From positions 956,440 through 1,020,439 of the forward strand of contig NZ_JACHXS010000001.1 in NCBI RefSeq assembly GCF_014192225.1: 64,000 nt of DNA. Reading direction: 5' to 3'. Position numbers and translations under genes: made by a program. This DNA comes from Pseudoduganella umbonata. GTDB lineage: Bacteria > Pseudomonadota > Gammaproteobacteria > Burkholderiales > Burkholderiaceae_D. Of this stretch, positions 17,130 to 26,017 are shown piece after piece (position 1 is the first letter of the stretch; every line of letters begins with the position of its first letter). Below the pieces are notes generated by a model. That model saw only the letters and a list, made by a program, of their open reading frames with translations, made no database searches and had not been told where the DNA came from.

Positions 17130-18461
17130 TCAGGCCGCCTGCTGCCGGCGCGCCGCCGTGTTGCGGTTCTCCGGCACGTCCAGGCCCAGGTTGCCGCGCA
17201 GGGTCGCGTGTTCGTACTCGCGCCGGAACAGGCCGCGTTCCCGCAGGACGGGCACCACCTCGGCCGCAAAGGCATCCAGTTGCCGGGGCAGCGTCTCGAA
17301 GAAGATGAAACCGTCCGCCGCGCCGCCGGCGAACCAGCGCCCGATCGCATCGGCCACCTGCGTGCCGGTGCCGACGAATTCGCGGCGCGGGCTGGCGAAA
17401 CGCAATGCCGCCTGCCGCAGCGTCAGGTTGTCCGCGCGCGCCGCGGCGACGATCCGCTCCGACGTGCTGCGGTTGCTCTGCGCGCCGTAGGCGGCGATGT
17501 CCGGAAACGGGCCGTCCAGCGGGTACTGCGACAGGTCGTGCTCATTGAAGGCCCGTGCCAGCGCCACCAGCGCATCCTCGACGCGGATCAGGCCGACCGC
17601 TTCGCCGTACAGGCGTCCGGCCTCTTCTTCCGTGCGGCCGACAATGGCGCGCAACGCCGGCAATACCGCAAGGCGGGACGGATCGCGGCCGAAACCGGCG
17701 GCACGGGCCTTGATGTCGTCGTAGTATGCCTTCGCGCTCTCGAACGACGCGCCTTCCGTGAAAATCGCTTCGGCATGCCGCGCGGCGAAATTGCGGCCCT
17801 CCTCCGAGGCGCCGGCCTGGAAGATCACCGGCTGGCCCTGCGGCGAGCGGGCGATGTTCAGGGGGCCGCGCACCGAAAAGAATTCGCCCTTGTGGTGCAG
17901 CGCATGCAGCTTGGCCGGGTCGATGAAGCGGCCGCTGGCCTTGTCGTGCACCAGCGCGTCGTCCTCGTACGAATCCCACAGTCCCTGCACCGTCCGCAGG
18001 TGCTCGGCGGCGATCCGGTAGCGCACCTCGTGCGGCGGGTGCACCGGCTTGCCATAGTTTTCCGCACTGCCCGACAGCCACGACGTGACCACGTTCCACC
18101 CGGCCCGGCCGCGGCTGATGTGATCGAGCGAGGCGAATTGCCGGGCCACCGTGTACGGCTCGCTGTAGCTGACAGTCAGCGTGCCGACCAGGCCAATATG
18201 GGTCGTGTGCGTGGCCAGCGCAGACAGGATCGTCAGCGGCTCGAAGCGGTTCAGGTAATGGGGGCTGGACTTTTCCGTGATGTGCACGCTGTCGGCCACG
18301 AACAGGAAGTCGAACTTCGCCGCCTCGGCCACTTTCGCCTGGCGCAGGTAGAAATCGATGTCGGTGCTGGCGCCCGGATTGGCGTCGGGGTGGCGCCAGT
18401 CGCCCCAGCCGGGGCCCACGCCATGCAGGATGAAGCCCAGTTTCAATTGACGACGGCTCAT
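17130..18461 (-). CDS. LLM-class flavin monooxygenase (NtaA/SnaA/DszA type)
   Basis: A 443-residue FMN-dependent monooxygenase of the luciferase-like NtaA/SnaA/DszA branch. Family features are the N-terminal LGFILHGVGPGWGDWRHP, the RFEPLTILSALATHTTHIGLVGT segment and the conserved GRAGWNVVTSW. Such enzymes use FMNH2 and oxygen to cleave C-S or C-N bonds in sulfones, sulfonates or chelators. In this operon release of sulfite from an organosulfur compound is likely. It contains only the initiator Met and no Cys. Its start overlaps the upstream ssuA-like gene's stop by four bases, indicating coupled translation. Confidence 0.87.
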   Translation of the reverse strand: MSRRQLKLGFILHGVGPGWGDWRHPDANPGASTDIDFYLRQAKVAEAAKFDFLFVADSVHITEKSSPHYLNRFEPLTILSALATHTTHIGLVGTLTVSYSEPYTVARQFASLDHISRGRAGWNVVTSWLSGSAENYGKPVHPPHEVRYRIAAEHLRTVQGLWDSYEDDALVHDKASGRFIDPAKLHALHHKGEFFSVRGPLNIARSPQGQPVIFQAGASEEGRNFAARHAEAIFTEGASFESAKAYYDDIKARAAGFGRDPSRLAVLPALRAIVGRTEEEAGRLYGEAVGLIRVEDALVALARAFNEHDLSQYPLDGPFPDIAAYGAQSNRSTSERIVAAARADNLTLRQAALRFASPRREFVGTGTQVADAIGRWFAGGAADGFIFFETLPRQLDAFAAEVVPVLRERGLFRREYEHATLRGNLGLDVPENRNTAARRQQAA

Positions 18462-19477
18462 GCTTTACCTCCTTGGTGGGGATTGAACAGCGTCGGATCG
18501 ACCAGTGCGGCGGCGTCGACCCGGCGGGGAAACAGCTTTGCGGCATAGAACGTGTCGGCCACCTGCTGCAGCTGGGCGACGATGGACGCGTCGACCGGCC
18601 GCAGTTGCGGCTTTTCCCGGCCGACCACGCGGCGCACCACCTCGGGCGGCAACCCGGTGATCTTCTGGAATACCTGGCCATACTCTTCCGGATGGGCGTT
18701 CGCCCACGTGTTCGAGCGGGCCAGGCGCTGCAGCACGTCGGCCAGCGCGGCACGCTTGCCCGGATCGGCCAGCGCCGCATCGGAGGCGGCGATCACGCCG
18801 ATGCCGGAGTTGATGCCGACGCCGTCGCGCAGCACCCGGGCGCCGCGCAGCTCGGCCGCCGCCTGGTACACGCCGAATGTGGCCCACGCCTCGATCTGGC
18901 CGCCGGCAAATGCCACCGCCGCGTCGCTGGGCAGCATGAAGCCGGTGGTGACGTCGTCGGGTTTGAGACCCACTTCGCGCAGCGCGCCGAACAGCAGGTA
19001 ATGGGCGACGCTGCCGCGTGCCGACGACACCACGACCTGCCGTCCCTTCAGGTCGGCGACCGACCTGATCGGGGAGTTCGGCGGCACCAGGATCGCCACC
19101 AGCGTCGGCGACGACACGCTGGCCGCGACCACTTTTACGCGCGCGCCGCCGGCGGCGGCGGCCAGCGCCGGGGTATCGGCGGCCATCGCCGTGTCGACGT
19201 CGCCCGACACCACCGCCTCGAACAGCGGCGCGGCGCCCTGGAAGCTGGCCCACCGGATGTCGTACGGCGTGCCCTGCAGGACATTGGCCGCTTCGGCCTT
19301 GGTCCTCAGCAGGTTGACCTGGTCGCCCAGCACCACCGTCACGCGGGACGCATCGGACACGGGATCGGTCGCGGAACCACCGGCAGCGGGCTTGGCCGCC
19401 TCGCGCGGACTGCACGCGGCCAGCGCGGCGGCCGGCAGCATGGCGAGCACGCGGCGGCGCTGGAGTTTAAAAGTCAT
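18458..19477 (-). CDS. ssuA: SsuA-like ABC transporter binding protein (lipoprotein)
   Basis: A 339-residue substrate-binding protein of the SsuA/TauA/NitT family, with lipobox LAAC near residue 22, so it is anchored in the inner membrane. Typical features are the two lobes with ALREVGLKPDDV and ADLKGRQVVVSSARGS. ATG at 19477 was chosen; it lies inside the last codons of the TonB receptor gene (11-base overlap), so translation is probably coupled to that gene. It pairs by context with the single SsuB/SsuC transporter encoded upstream in the operon. The ligand is probably an aliphatic sulfonate or sulfate ester. Confidence 0.85.
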   Translation of the reverse strand: MTFKLQRRRVLAMLPAAALAACSPREAAKPAAGGSATDPVSDASRVTVVLGDQVNLLRTKAEAANVLQGTPYDIRWASFQGAAPLFEAVVSGDVDTAMAADTPALAAAAGGARVKVVAASVSSPTLVAILVPPNSPIRSVADLKGRQVVVSSARGSVAHYLLFGALREVGLKPDDVTTGFMLPSDAAVAFAGGQIEAWATFGVYQAAAELRGARVLRDGVGINSGIGVIAASDAALADPGKRAALADVLQRLARSNTWANAHPEEYGQVFQKITGLPPEVVRRVVGREKPQLRPVDASIVAQLQQVADTFYAAKLFPRRVDAAALVDPTLFNPHQGGKA

Positions 19478-21956
19478 GGCTGGCCTTGGCGTAGTAATAC
19501 ACGCCCGACGGCGCGAACGGCGACGGGCCATACGTAAAACCGCTGGAGCCGGTATTGGCGTCGCCGGGACCGTTCCGGTCCGGACGCACGTCGAACAGGT
19601 TCGCGGCGCCCAGCACCAGCCGGGTTTTTTTCGTCAGCGCGTAGCTGACATCGAGGTCCGTCAGCCACTTCGCGCCGAAGTGATAATCCTGCGCGCGGTT
19701 GGCCGTGGTCTGCCACGTGAACGAGTCGTAGCGCGTGCCCTGCAGGCTGGTTTCAAACGGCCCGGCGAACCAGCGTGCCGACAGGATCAGCTTCGTGCGC
19801 GGTGAGGCGGTCAGGTCGCCGATGCCGCCGCCGGCCGAATAGCCGAACCAGACGGAACTGCCGCCCGGATTGGCGCCCAGCGCGGTGATCGCGGCAGGCG
19901 TCGCAGCGATGCCGGCCAGCGTGGTCTTGTTCCAGTTCAGCGCCGCGCCCCAGCGCACCACGCCCAGGCGGCCGTAGTCGGCCGTCGCGTCGGCCACCAC
20001 GTCGACGCCGCGCGTGCGGGTATCGACAGCGTTGGCGAAGTACTGCACCCACTCGCTGCCGGTAAGGCCCGCCGCCAGCAGCGTCGGTGTGAAGGCCGGA
20101 CCGAACATGTAGCCGCTACGCACGATCCGGTCCTTTACCTTCACCTGGTAGGCGTCGACCGTGACATTGACGCTGTCGGCAGGTTTGAATACGAGGCCGA
20201 GCCCGAAGTTGATCGACTCCTCCGGCTCCAGGTCGCGTGCGCCGAACGCGCGCGCCAGGGCCGAGTCGTTGCGCAGCAGTTTCGACAGGCTCGGCGCCAC
20301 CACGCCCGTCACCGGGTTGATGTTGGTGCGGTTATCGGTCTGCGAATAGCCGACCTGTGTCAGCGATGGCGCCCGGAATCCCGATCCCGCGGTGGCGCGC
20401 AGCGCCACCTGCGGCGTGAAGTCGTAGCGCGTGTTGATCTTGCCGCTGACGGTATTGCCGGCGCTGTCGTCGTAGTGCTCGAAGCGCACCGCGCCGCCGA
20501 TGAACCATTCGCTGGTCGGCTGGAAGCCCAGGTCGTTGTACGCGGCCAGCACGGTGCGGCGCACCCGCGTGGCGTCGCCCGGCGCCAGCGCCACGCCGGC
20601 CTGCGCGCCCACCGCCGCGGGCTTGCCGACGTTCGGATCGCCTTCCTGGTCGCCCGGCCGGAAGATGTAGCCGCCGTTGATGTAGCCCAGCGGATCGCCG
20701 GCGAACGTGGAGAAGCGTTCCACGCGGTGCTCGACGCCCCACGACCACTGCAGCGGCCTGGCCTGGCCGATGCCGACCTGGCGCGTCACGTCGAGGTTGT
20801 TGGTCCACTGCTCGAAGCGGTAGGTGGCCAGGTTGTCGAAGTGCGTCGGCGACGCCGGGCCCAGCGAAGGATTGATCGTCAGGTTGCTGTACTGGCGCGC
20901 ATGGTTGCGGCCATAGCCGCTCGACAGGTCCCAGTTCCAGCCGGCCGTGCGGCCGCGCGCGCCCACGTTCAGCTGGTAATCGTAGGCGCTCATGTTGTTG
21001 AGGGCGAAGTACCCGTCCGGGAACAGCTGGCCGATCGTCGCCAGGCCGTTCGGCCGGCGGAAATTGTTGCCGGCCACCGTGTTGCGGGTGCCGGCGGTAC
21101 CGAACGCATACAGGACCACCGCGGCGTTGTAGGGCAGCTCGGCGTTGAAACCCACGTCGTAGGCCTCGATGCCGGGATCGCCGTTGTGCGCGCCGTCGCG
21201 GTTCCACGTGGCGTTCTTCGGGTTCGACGCAGGAGAGTACGCCACCAGGTTCGTTGCCGGGAAGTTGTCCCAGCTCTGGCCGCGCTTGCGCGCCGCGGCG
21301 CCGATGTGCAGGAAGCCTGATTCGCCCAGCCGGAAGCCGGCATTGCCCTCGATCTTGCGGTTGCGCGTGTCGCCATTGCCGTGTTCCAGCTCGCCGTAGC
21401 CGACCTGCACCTGCCCGCCGTGGCTGGCCGATTTGAGGATCACGTTGACGACGCCGGCCACCGCGTCGGAACCGTACTGGGCGGCGGCGCTGTCCTTCAG
21501 CACCTCGACGTGGTCGATGACCGACAGCGGGATCGTGTCCAGGTCGATCGCGTTGACGCCGCTGGTGTCGCCGCCGCCATTGGTCAGCAGCGCGCCGTTG
21601 TGGCGCCGCTTGCCGTTGACGAGCACCAGTGTGTAGGCCGGCCCCAGCCCCCGGTTGCTGACGGGGCGCACCACGGAATTGACGCCGGCCTGGTTGGTGC
21701 CGAAATTGAACGACGGCAGCAGCCGTGCCAGCGCCTCGGCCAGCTCGGCGCGGCCCGTGTGGATCAGCTGTTCGCCGCTGATCACGTCGATCGGCGCCGG
21801 GCTGTCCGCCACGGTGCGTGCTTCGCCGCGCGTGCCGGTCGTCACCACCACATCCTGGACCTGCCCGAGGTTCTGGGCCCCGGCCACGCCGCCGCCGGCC
21901 AGCCCCGCGGCAAGCAGGGCCAGATGCAGGGCGGTCTTCTTGTTGGTTCGATACAT
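19467..21956 (-). CDS. TonB-dependent outer membrane receptor (sulfur operon)
   Basis: A 829-residue outer membrane receptor. The signal peptide ends at about residue 27 (GGVAGA), a TonB-box-like DVVVT follows, and the plug carries QYGSDAVAGVVNVILKS. A beta-barrel runs to the terminal Phe (KASHDF), which is typical for outer membrane insertion. It has only three Met and no Cys. Flanked by two SsuA-like binding protein genes, with tonB-exbB-exbD in the same operon, it most likely imports an organosulfur compound across the outer membrane using that energy system. Confidence 0.92.
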   Translation of the reverse strand: MYRTNKKTALHLALLAAGLAGGGVAGAQNLGQVQDVVVTTGTRGEARTVADSPAPIDVISGEQLIHTGRAELAEALARLLPSFNFGTNQAGVNSVVRPVSNRGLGPAYTLVLVNGKRRHNGALLTNGGGDTSGVNAIDLDTIPLSVIDHVEVLKDSAAAQYGSDAVAGVVNVILKSASHGGQVQVGYGELEHGNGDTRNRKIEGNAGFRLGESGFLHIGAAARKRGQSWDNFPATNLVAYSPASNPKNATWNRDGAHNGDPGIEAYDVGFNAELPYNAAVVLYAFGTAGTRNTVAGNNFRRPNGLATIGQLFPDGYFALNNMSAYDYQLNVGARGRTAGWNWDLSSGYGRNHARQYSNLTINPSLGPASPTHFDNLATYRFEQWTNNLDVTRQVGIGQARPLQWSWGVEHRVERFSTFAGDPLGYINGGYIFRPGDQEGDPNVGKPAAVGAQAGVALAPGDATRVRRTVLAAYNDLGFQPTSEWFIGGAVRFEHYDDSAGNTVSGKINTRYDFTPQVALRATAGSGFRAPSLTQVGYSQTDNRTNINPVTGVVAPSLSKLLRNDSALARAFGARDLEPEESINFGLGLVFKPADSVNVTVDAYQVKVKDRIVRSGYMFGPAFTPTLLAAGLTGSEWVQYFANAVDTRTRGVDVVADATADYGRLGVVRWGAALNWNKTTLAGIAATPAAITALGANPGGSSVWFGYSAGGGIGDLTASPRTKLILSARWFAGPFETSLQGTRYDSFTWQTTANRAQDYHFGAKWLTDLDVSYALTKKTRLVLGAANLFDVRPDRNGPGDANTGSSGFTYGPSPFAPSGVYYYAKASHDF

Positions 21957-21995
21957 GCGTAGTTTCCTGTTCTGTGTTTTTTTTGGTTTGAATGA

Positions 21996-23000
21996 TCACG
22001 CCGCCGCGAGGTACCGGCTGAAACTGCGGTCCCACACGGGGGTGACGTCGAGGCGCCGTTCCAGCAGGCCGGCCCCGGCGAACGTGTCCGCCACCTGCTG
22101 CTGCGAGCGGATCGCCGCGTCGTTCACCTGCACCAGCTTGTAGGGCTGGCTGCGGTTCCTGGTCTGCGCCAGGAACAGCTGCGGCGACACGCCGGCGATC
22201 TGCCCGCTCCGGGCGGCCCATTTTTCAGGATTGCGGTTCATCCAGTCGTAGACCCTGGCCACGCGGCCCAGGTAATCGCCGATCGCCGCGTGCTTGACGG
22301 GGTCGGCGATGGCCTTGGTGGCCGCGCTCAGCACGTAATTGCCGGACAGGTAGCCGTCGGCCGTGCGGAATACCCGCGCGCCGCCCTGCTTGGCCAGTTC
22401 CACCACCAGCCCGTAGATCACCCAGGCATCGAGCTGCCCGCTGCGGAACGCGGCCAGCCCATCCTGCGGCGACAGCGGTACGGGGGTGATGTCCTTGAAC
22501 GCCAGGCCCCGTTCCTGCAACAGCCGCAGCAGGAAATAGTGCGACGTGGTCGAGCGCGCGAAGCCGATGCGCCTGCCCTTGAACTGGGCGGCGTCCGACA
22601 GCTTCGAGTCCTTCGGCACCAGCACCACCTGGTTGTTGACGTCGCCCTTCAGCACGGCGATCACCTTCATCGGCGCATTGCCGGCCAGCGCGAAGATCGG
22701 CGGGATCTCGCTCATGCCGCCGAAATCGAGCGAGCCGGCCGCCAGTGCCTCGACGATCAGGTTGCCCGCCGAGAATTCCGCCACATCCGTGCGGTATGGC
22801 AGCTGGCCGACGCCCGCGTCATTGAAGTAATACGTGTCGCCACCCTTGTAGGAACCGACCCGCAACACGGTGTCGCGCAGCGGCGGTGCGGCCCGGGCCA
22901 GCGACCCGGCAAGCGGCCCGGCCAGCGCGGCAAGCCCCGCGCCCGCCCCGGCTTTCAGCAACGCACGGCGTGCGCCATCCTTCGAATCCATCGAATCCAT
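21996..23000 (-). CDS. SsuA-like ABC transporter binding protein, second copy
   Basis: A 334-residue SsuA/TauA-family binding protein. The N-terminus has a twin-arginine-like segment (ARRALLKAGAGAGLAALAG) rather than a lipobox, so it should be soluble in the periplasm, unlike the lipoprotein paralogue at 18458. The ATG at 23000 has GGAG eight bases upstream. It lies between exbD and the TonB receptor gene. Two binding proteins with a single SsuBC transporter suggest two ligands sharing one permease. Confidence 0.85.
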   Translation of the reverse strand: MDSMDSKDGARRALLKAGAGAGLAALAGPLAGSLARAAPPLRDTVLRVGSYKGGDTYYFNDAGVGQLPYRTDVAEFSAGNLIVEALAAGSLDFGGMSEIPPIFALAGNAPMKVIAVLKGDVNNQVVLVPKDSKLSDAAQFKGRRIGFARSTTSHYFLLRLLQERGLAFKDITPVPLSPQDGLAAFRSGQLDAWVIYGLVVELAKQGGARVFRTADGYLSGNYVLSAATKAIADPVKHAAIGDYLGRVARVYDWMNRNPEKWAARSGQIAGVSPQLFLAQTRNRSQPYKLVQVNDAAIRSQQQVADTFAGAGLLERRLDVTPVWDRSFSRYLAAA

Positions 23001-23022
23001 GGTCTTGCTCCGCAGGGAAAAG

Positions 23023-23463
23023 TTATGGTTGGGGAGGTTCGGAGACCAGCGCGATGCGGGCGTACCCCGCATCGTTCAGCGCGCCCATCGTCCTGACGAT
23101 GCTGCCGTAGGCCAGCGTCTGGTCGCCGCGCAGGTGCACGCGCCGTTCCTTGTCGCCGCCCGCTTCCCTGGCGACCAGCTCGACCAGATTGCCAGGGTTC
23201 GCGGAATCGCCGCCATCGACGGCCGTCTGGTTGACGTAGACCGTGCCGGCCGCGTCGATGCTGACGACGATCGGCGCCTTCGGTTCCTCGAGCGGCCTGG
23301 CGTTCGAGGTCGGCAGGTCGACCTTCACGCCGGCCGCCATCATCGGCGCGGCCACCATGAAGATGATCAGCAGCACCAGCATCACGTCCACCAGCGGCGT
23401 CACGTTGATGTCGCTGACGGGGCCCACGCGATGGACCGGCCCGGAGTGCAGCTTGGCGCCCAT
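23023..23463 (-). CDS. exbD: ExbD, TonB energy-transducing subunit
   Basis: A 146-residue ExbD/TolR-family protein with one N-terminal membrane helix (PLVDVMLVLLIIFMVAAPMM, about residues 24-43) containing the conserved Asp26 used in proton transfer, then a periplasmic domain. The start ATG lies 2 bases after the exbB stop. With ExbB and TonB encoded just upstream it forms the proton-driven motor for outer membrane receptors. Confidence 0.93.
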   Translation of the reverse strand: MGAKLHSGPVHRVGPVSDINVTPLVDVMLVLLIIFMVAAPMMAAGVKVDLPTSNARPLEEPKAPIVVSIDAAGTVYVNQTAVDGGDSANPGNLVELVAREAGGDKERRVHLRGDQTLAYGSIVRTMGALNDAGYARIALVSEPPQP

Positions 23464-23465
23464 GC

Positions 23466-24227
23466 TCACGCTCCCTGCGCGGCCAGGGCCACGCCGCGGT
23501 CGGCGCGGGAGGCCGGTTCCGGCAGCTCCGGCAGCGGCTCGCCCGACTCCAGCTGGCGCGACAGCTGCACTTCGACGAGGCCGGCCAGCGTGGCGAGGCG
23601 GCCGGCATAGTGATTCAGGTCGCCCGAGATGCGGTTGTACGCGATCACCGCCGGGATTGCCGCGACCAGTCCCAGCGCGGTGGCGAACAGCGCTTCGGCG
23701 ATGCCGGGCGCCACCACCGCGAGGCTGGTGTTGTTGCTGGCGGCGATGCCCTGGAACGCGTTCATGATGCCCCACACGGTGCCGAACAGCCCGACGAACG
23801 GCGCAACGGAACCGATCGTGGCCAGTACCTGCAAGCCCTTCTGCAACCCTTCGACTTCGCCGCTGGTGGCGATCTGGGCGACGCGGTTGATGCGCTCCTT
23901 CAGGCTGTCCTTGCCGGCCGGCGTCGCTTGCAGGTGCTGGTGGTGGCTGGCATGCCATTCGTCGGCGATGGCGTGATAGATGCGTGCGAACGGGTCCTGC
24001 GGATGCTGGCGCAGCTCGTTGGCGAGGCGCCCCAGCGAGCGCTGCCCGGCCAGCGCGGCGCTCCAGTTGCCGGCGTGCCGGCGCAGGCTGGCGAAGCGCA
24101 GCAACTTGTCGACGATGACGGCCCAGCTGGCGATGGAAGCCACGGCAAGCAGCACGATAATGGACTTGACGATGATGTCGGCCTGCTGGAACAGTTCCAG
24201 CGGGCCGAGGTGGGTTGAAATTTGCAT
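23466..24227 (-). CDS. exbB: ExbB, TonB energy-transducing proton channel subunit
   Basis: A 253-residue ExbB/MotA/TolQ-family inner membrane protein with three helices: about residues 15-37 (IIVKSIIVLLAVASIASWAVIVD), 137-160 (ATIGSVAPFVGLFGTVWGIMNAF) and 172-195 (GIAEALFATALGLVAAIPAVIAY). ATG at 24227 was chosen because it matches the family length; the longer open frame upstream is not coding. It is the partner of ExbD and TonB from the same operon and has two Met and no Cys. Confidence 0.93.
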   Translation of the reverse strand: MQISTHLGPLELFQQADIIVKSIIVLLAVASIASWAVIVDKLLRFASLRRHAGNWSAALAGQRSLGRLANELRQHPQDPFARIYHAIADEWHASHHQHLQATPAGKDSLKERINRVAQIATSGEVEGLQKGLQVLATIGSVAPFVGLFGTVWGIMNAFQGIAASNNTSLAVVAPGIAEALFATALGLVAAIPAVIAYNRISGDLNHYAGRLATLAGLVEVQLSRQLESGEPLPELPEPASRADRGVALAAQGA

Positions 24228-24253
24228 GGTGGATTCCTGTTCGGATGAGCGTG

Positions 24254-24294
24254 ATGTGGTTGATCTGAATGTGGTTGATGTGGATGTGGTCGAG
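24254..24294. repeat. Three 15-bp-period direct repeats in the tonB-exbB gap
   Basis: The core ATGTGGTTGAT occurs at 24254 and 24269, with a degenerate third copy (ATGTGGTCGAG) at 24284, spaced exactly 15 bases apart. The repeats occupy most of the 73-base gap between the tonB stop and the exbB start. Confidence 0.7.
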
Positions 24295-24300
24295 CTTTGT

Positions 24301-25107
24301 TCAGTTGATCCTGAAGAAGATATTCCCGGCCAGCAGGTAGCTGCTGCCGCCCAGGTCCGGCAGTTTCGGGAATGGCGCGGCGCGCCCGATCGCTTCCCGT
24401 GCCGCCTCGTCGAGCACGTCGTTGCCGGAGGTCTGGATCTCCACGCCGAGCAGTGCACCCTGGGGGCTCAGCGTGAGCCGGTAGCCCACCTTGCCCTGCT
24501 GGCGGCGCATTTTCGCTTCGCGCGGATACTCGGTGCTGCCGTTGATGCGCGCATACACCTGGTTGACGTAGTCGGTGGGAATGCCCTCGGTAGCGATCTG
24601 CTTCGGCGCGGCCGGGGGCGGTGGCTCGGGCGTTGCAGGCGCCTGGGCCACCGGCGACGGCGCCGGCGGCGCGACGGGGCCGATCGATGCCGCTTGCTGC
24701 GGTGCCGGCGGCGGCGTATAGGTCTCCGCAGCCTCGGCCGCCACGGCCACCGTTTTCGGTACCGGCACCGGCGCGGGTACCGGCCGTGCCGCCGTCAGCT
24801 GCTTCGGCTGCTCGGGCTCCCGTTCTGGTTCCGGTGGCGGCGGTGGCGGCTTCAGCACCTCGGGCTGCAGCCGGATCAGTTCCACCACCGGCGCGGGGGC
24901 CGGCGTATCGGCCGGGCCGCCGGACAGCGCCAGCACGGCCAGCAGCACTGCGCCGTGCACGGCCGCGGAACCGGCCACGCCGCGCCCGCGCAGCCATCCG
25001 CCGTCCGTGCCGGCCGACACCCCGGCCAGCGCGCCGCCCGTCAATGGGGGCGGCACTGGCCGCGGCACCCTGGCGTTTTCCTGCAGCGATAACGTGGCAG
25101 TGGACAT
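24301..25107 (-). CDS. tonB: TonB protein
   Basis: A 268-residue TonB. It has a single N-terminal membrane helix (about residues 43-63), a long Pro-rich periplasmic spacer (residues 68-165 with EVLKPPPPPPEPER), and a C-terminal TonB domain with YPREAKMRRQQGKVGYRLTLSPQG. AAAGGAG precedes the start. It is encoded with exbB and exbD in the sulfur operon, so this cell has a TonB system dedicated to, or at least induced with, the receptor at 19467. Confidence 0.93.
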   Translation of the reverse strand: MSTATLSLQENARVPRPVPPPLTGGALAGVSAGTDGGWLRGRGVAGSAAVHGAVLLAVLALSGGPADTPAPAPVVELIRLQPEVLKPPPPPPEPEREPEQPKQLTAARPVPAPVPVPKTVAVAAEAAETYTPPPAPQQAASIGPVAPPAPSPVAQAPATPEPPPPAAPKQIATEGIPTDYVNQVYARINGSTEYPREAKMRRQQGKVGYRLTLSPQGALLGVEIQTSGNDVLDEAAREAIGRAAPFPKLPDLGGSSYLLAGNIFFRIN

Positions 25108-25119
25108 GGCTTTCTCCTT

Positions 25120-26001
25120 TCAGTCGAACAGGTCGGGCTCTTCGCGCGTGATGACGTCCCACAGCGGCTGGAAGCTGAACCAGCCGCCGGCCTCCGAGCC
25201 CATCTGGCCGGCGGTGTGCAGCGCCACGTCGTGGGGGATCGGTTTCGTGTTGCCGGCCGCCTCGGAAAGCAGTTGCGCCTGCGCCGCGTTCTCGAACGCG
25301 ATGTAGCGCCACACCGCCGATTCCACTGTCTGGCCGACGGTCAGCAGGCCGTGGTTCTGCAGGATCACCGCCTTGCGCGGCCCCAGCGTTTCGGCAATGC
25401 GCTGGCCTTCGCTGGCGTCGAGCACGACGCCGGAGAAGTCGGCGAAGATCGCATGGTCCTGGTAAAAGGCGCAGGAGTCCTGCGTCAGCGGGTCCAGCAG
25501 CCGGCCCTGGGCGGCGAACGCCTTGCCCCACAGCCCGTGCGAATGGGCGGCGGCGATCACGTCGGGCCGGGCCTTGTGCAGTTCCGAGTGGATCGCGAAC
25601 GCGGCGCGGTTCAGCAGGCCGTCGCCTTCCACCACCCTGCCGTCATGGCTGACCAGCAGCAGGTCGGAGACCCGCACGTGGCCGAAGTACACGCCGGCCG
25701 GGTTGACCCAGAAGTGGTCGGGGAATTCCGGATCGCGCGCGGTGATGTGACCGGCGCCGCCCATGTCGAAGCCGTAGCGGGCAAACAGCCGGAACGACAC
25801 GGCCAGCCGCTCCTTGCGGTGGCGGCGTTCCGCTTCGACGGTCGGCTGCGGCGGCGGCACGGCGAAGACGATCCGGCCTTCCGCGTCGCGCGGGGCGTCG
25901 TAGATGGCAGGCCGCGGATACGCCGGATTGCCGGTCCGTCCGACCTGGCGCAGGTGCGGCCGCGACAGCGGCGCGGAATGAAGGGGTGCGGGACTGCTCA
26001 T
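25120..26001 (-). CDS. Class II aldolase/adducin family protein
   Basis: A 293-residue protein of the class II aldolase/adducin fold. Likely metal-binding His residues are in AAHSHGLWG (about residue 150) and LQNHGLLTVG (about 213). Family members split or epimerise phosphorylated sugars, or decarboxylate small acids. This one has the longer N-terminus common to the uncharacterised bacterial branch. It follows the hydroxyacid dehydrogenase gene by 16 bases in the sulfur operon, so it may process the carbon skeleton left after desulfonation. The substrate is unknown. Confidence 0.82.
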   Translation of the reverse strand: MSSPAPLHSAPLSRPHLRQVGRTGNPAYPRPAIYDAPRDAEGRIVFAVPPPQPTVEAERRHRKERLAVSFRLFARYGFDMGGAGHITARDPEFPDHFWVNPAGVYFGHVRVSDLLLVSHDGRVVEGDGLLNRAAFAIHSELHKARPDVIAAAHSHGLWGKAFAAQGRLLDPLTQDSCAFYQDHAIFADFSGVVLDASEGQRIAETLGPRKAVILQNHGLLTVGQTVESAVWRYIAFENAAQAQLLSEAAGNTKPIPHDVALHTAGQMGSEAGGWFSFQPLWDVITREEPDLFD

Positions 26002-26017
26002 GTGGTTGTCCTTGTAG

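Noticed and set aside
23023-25107. tonB-exbB-exbD as a siderophore uptake locus
   Set aside because: All surrounding genes concern sulfonate transport and desulfonation, and no iron-related genes or Fur-like sites were noticed.
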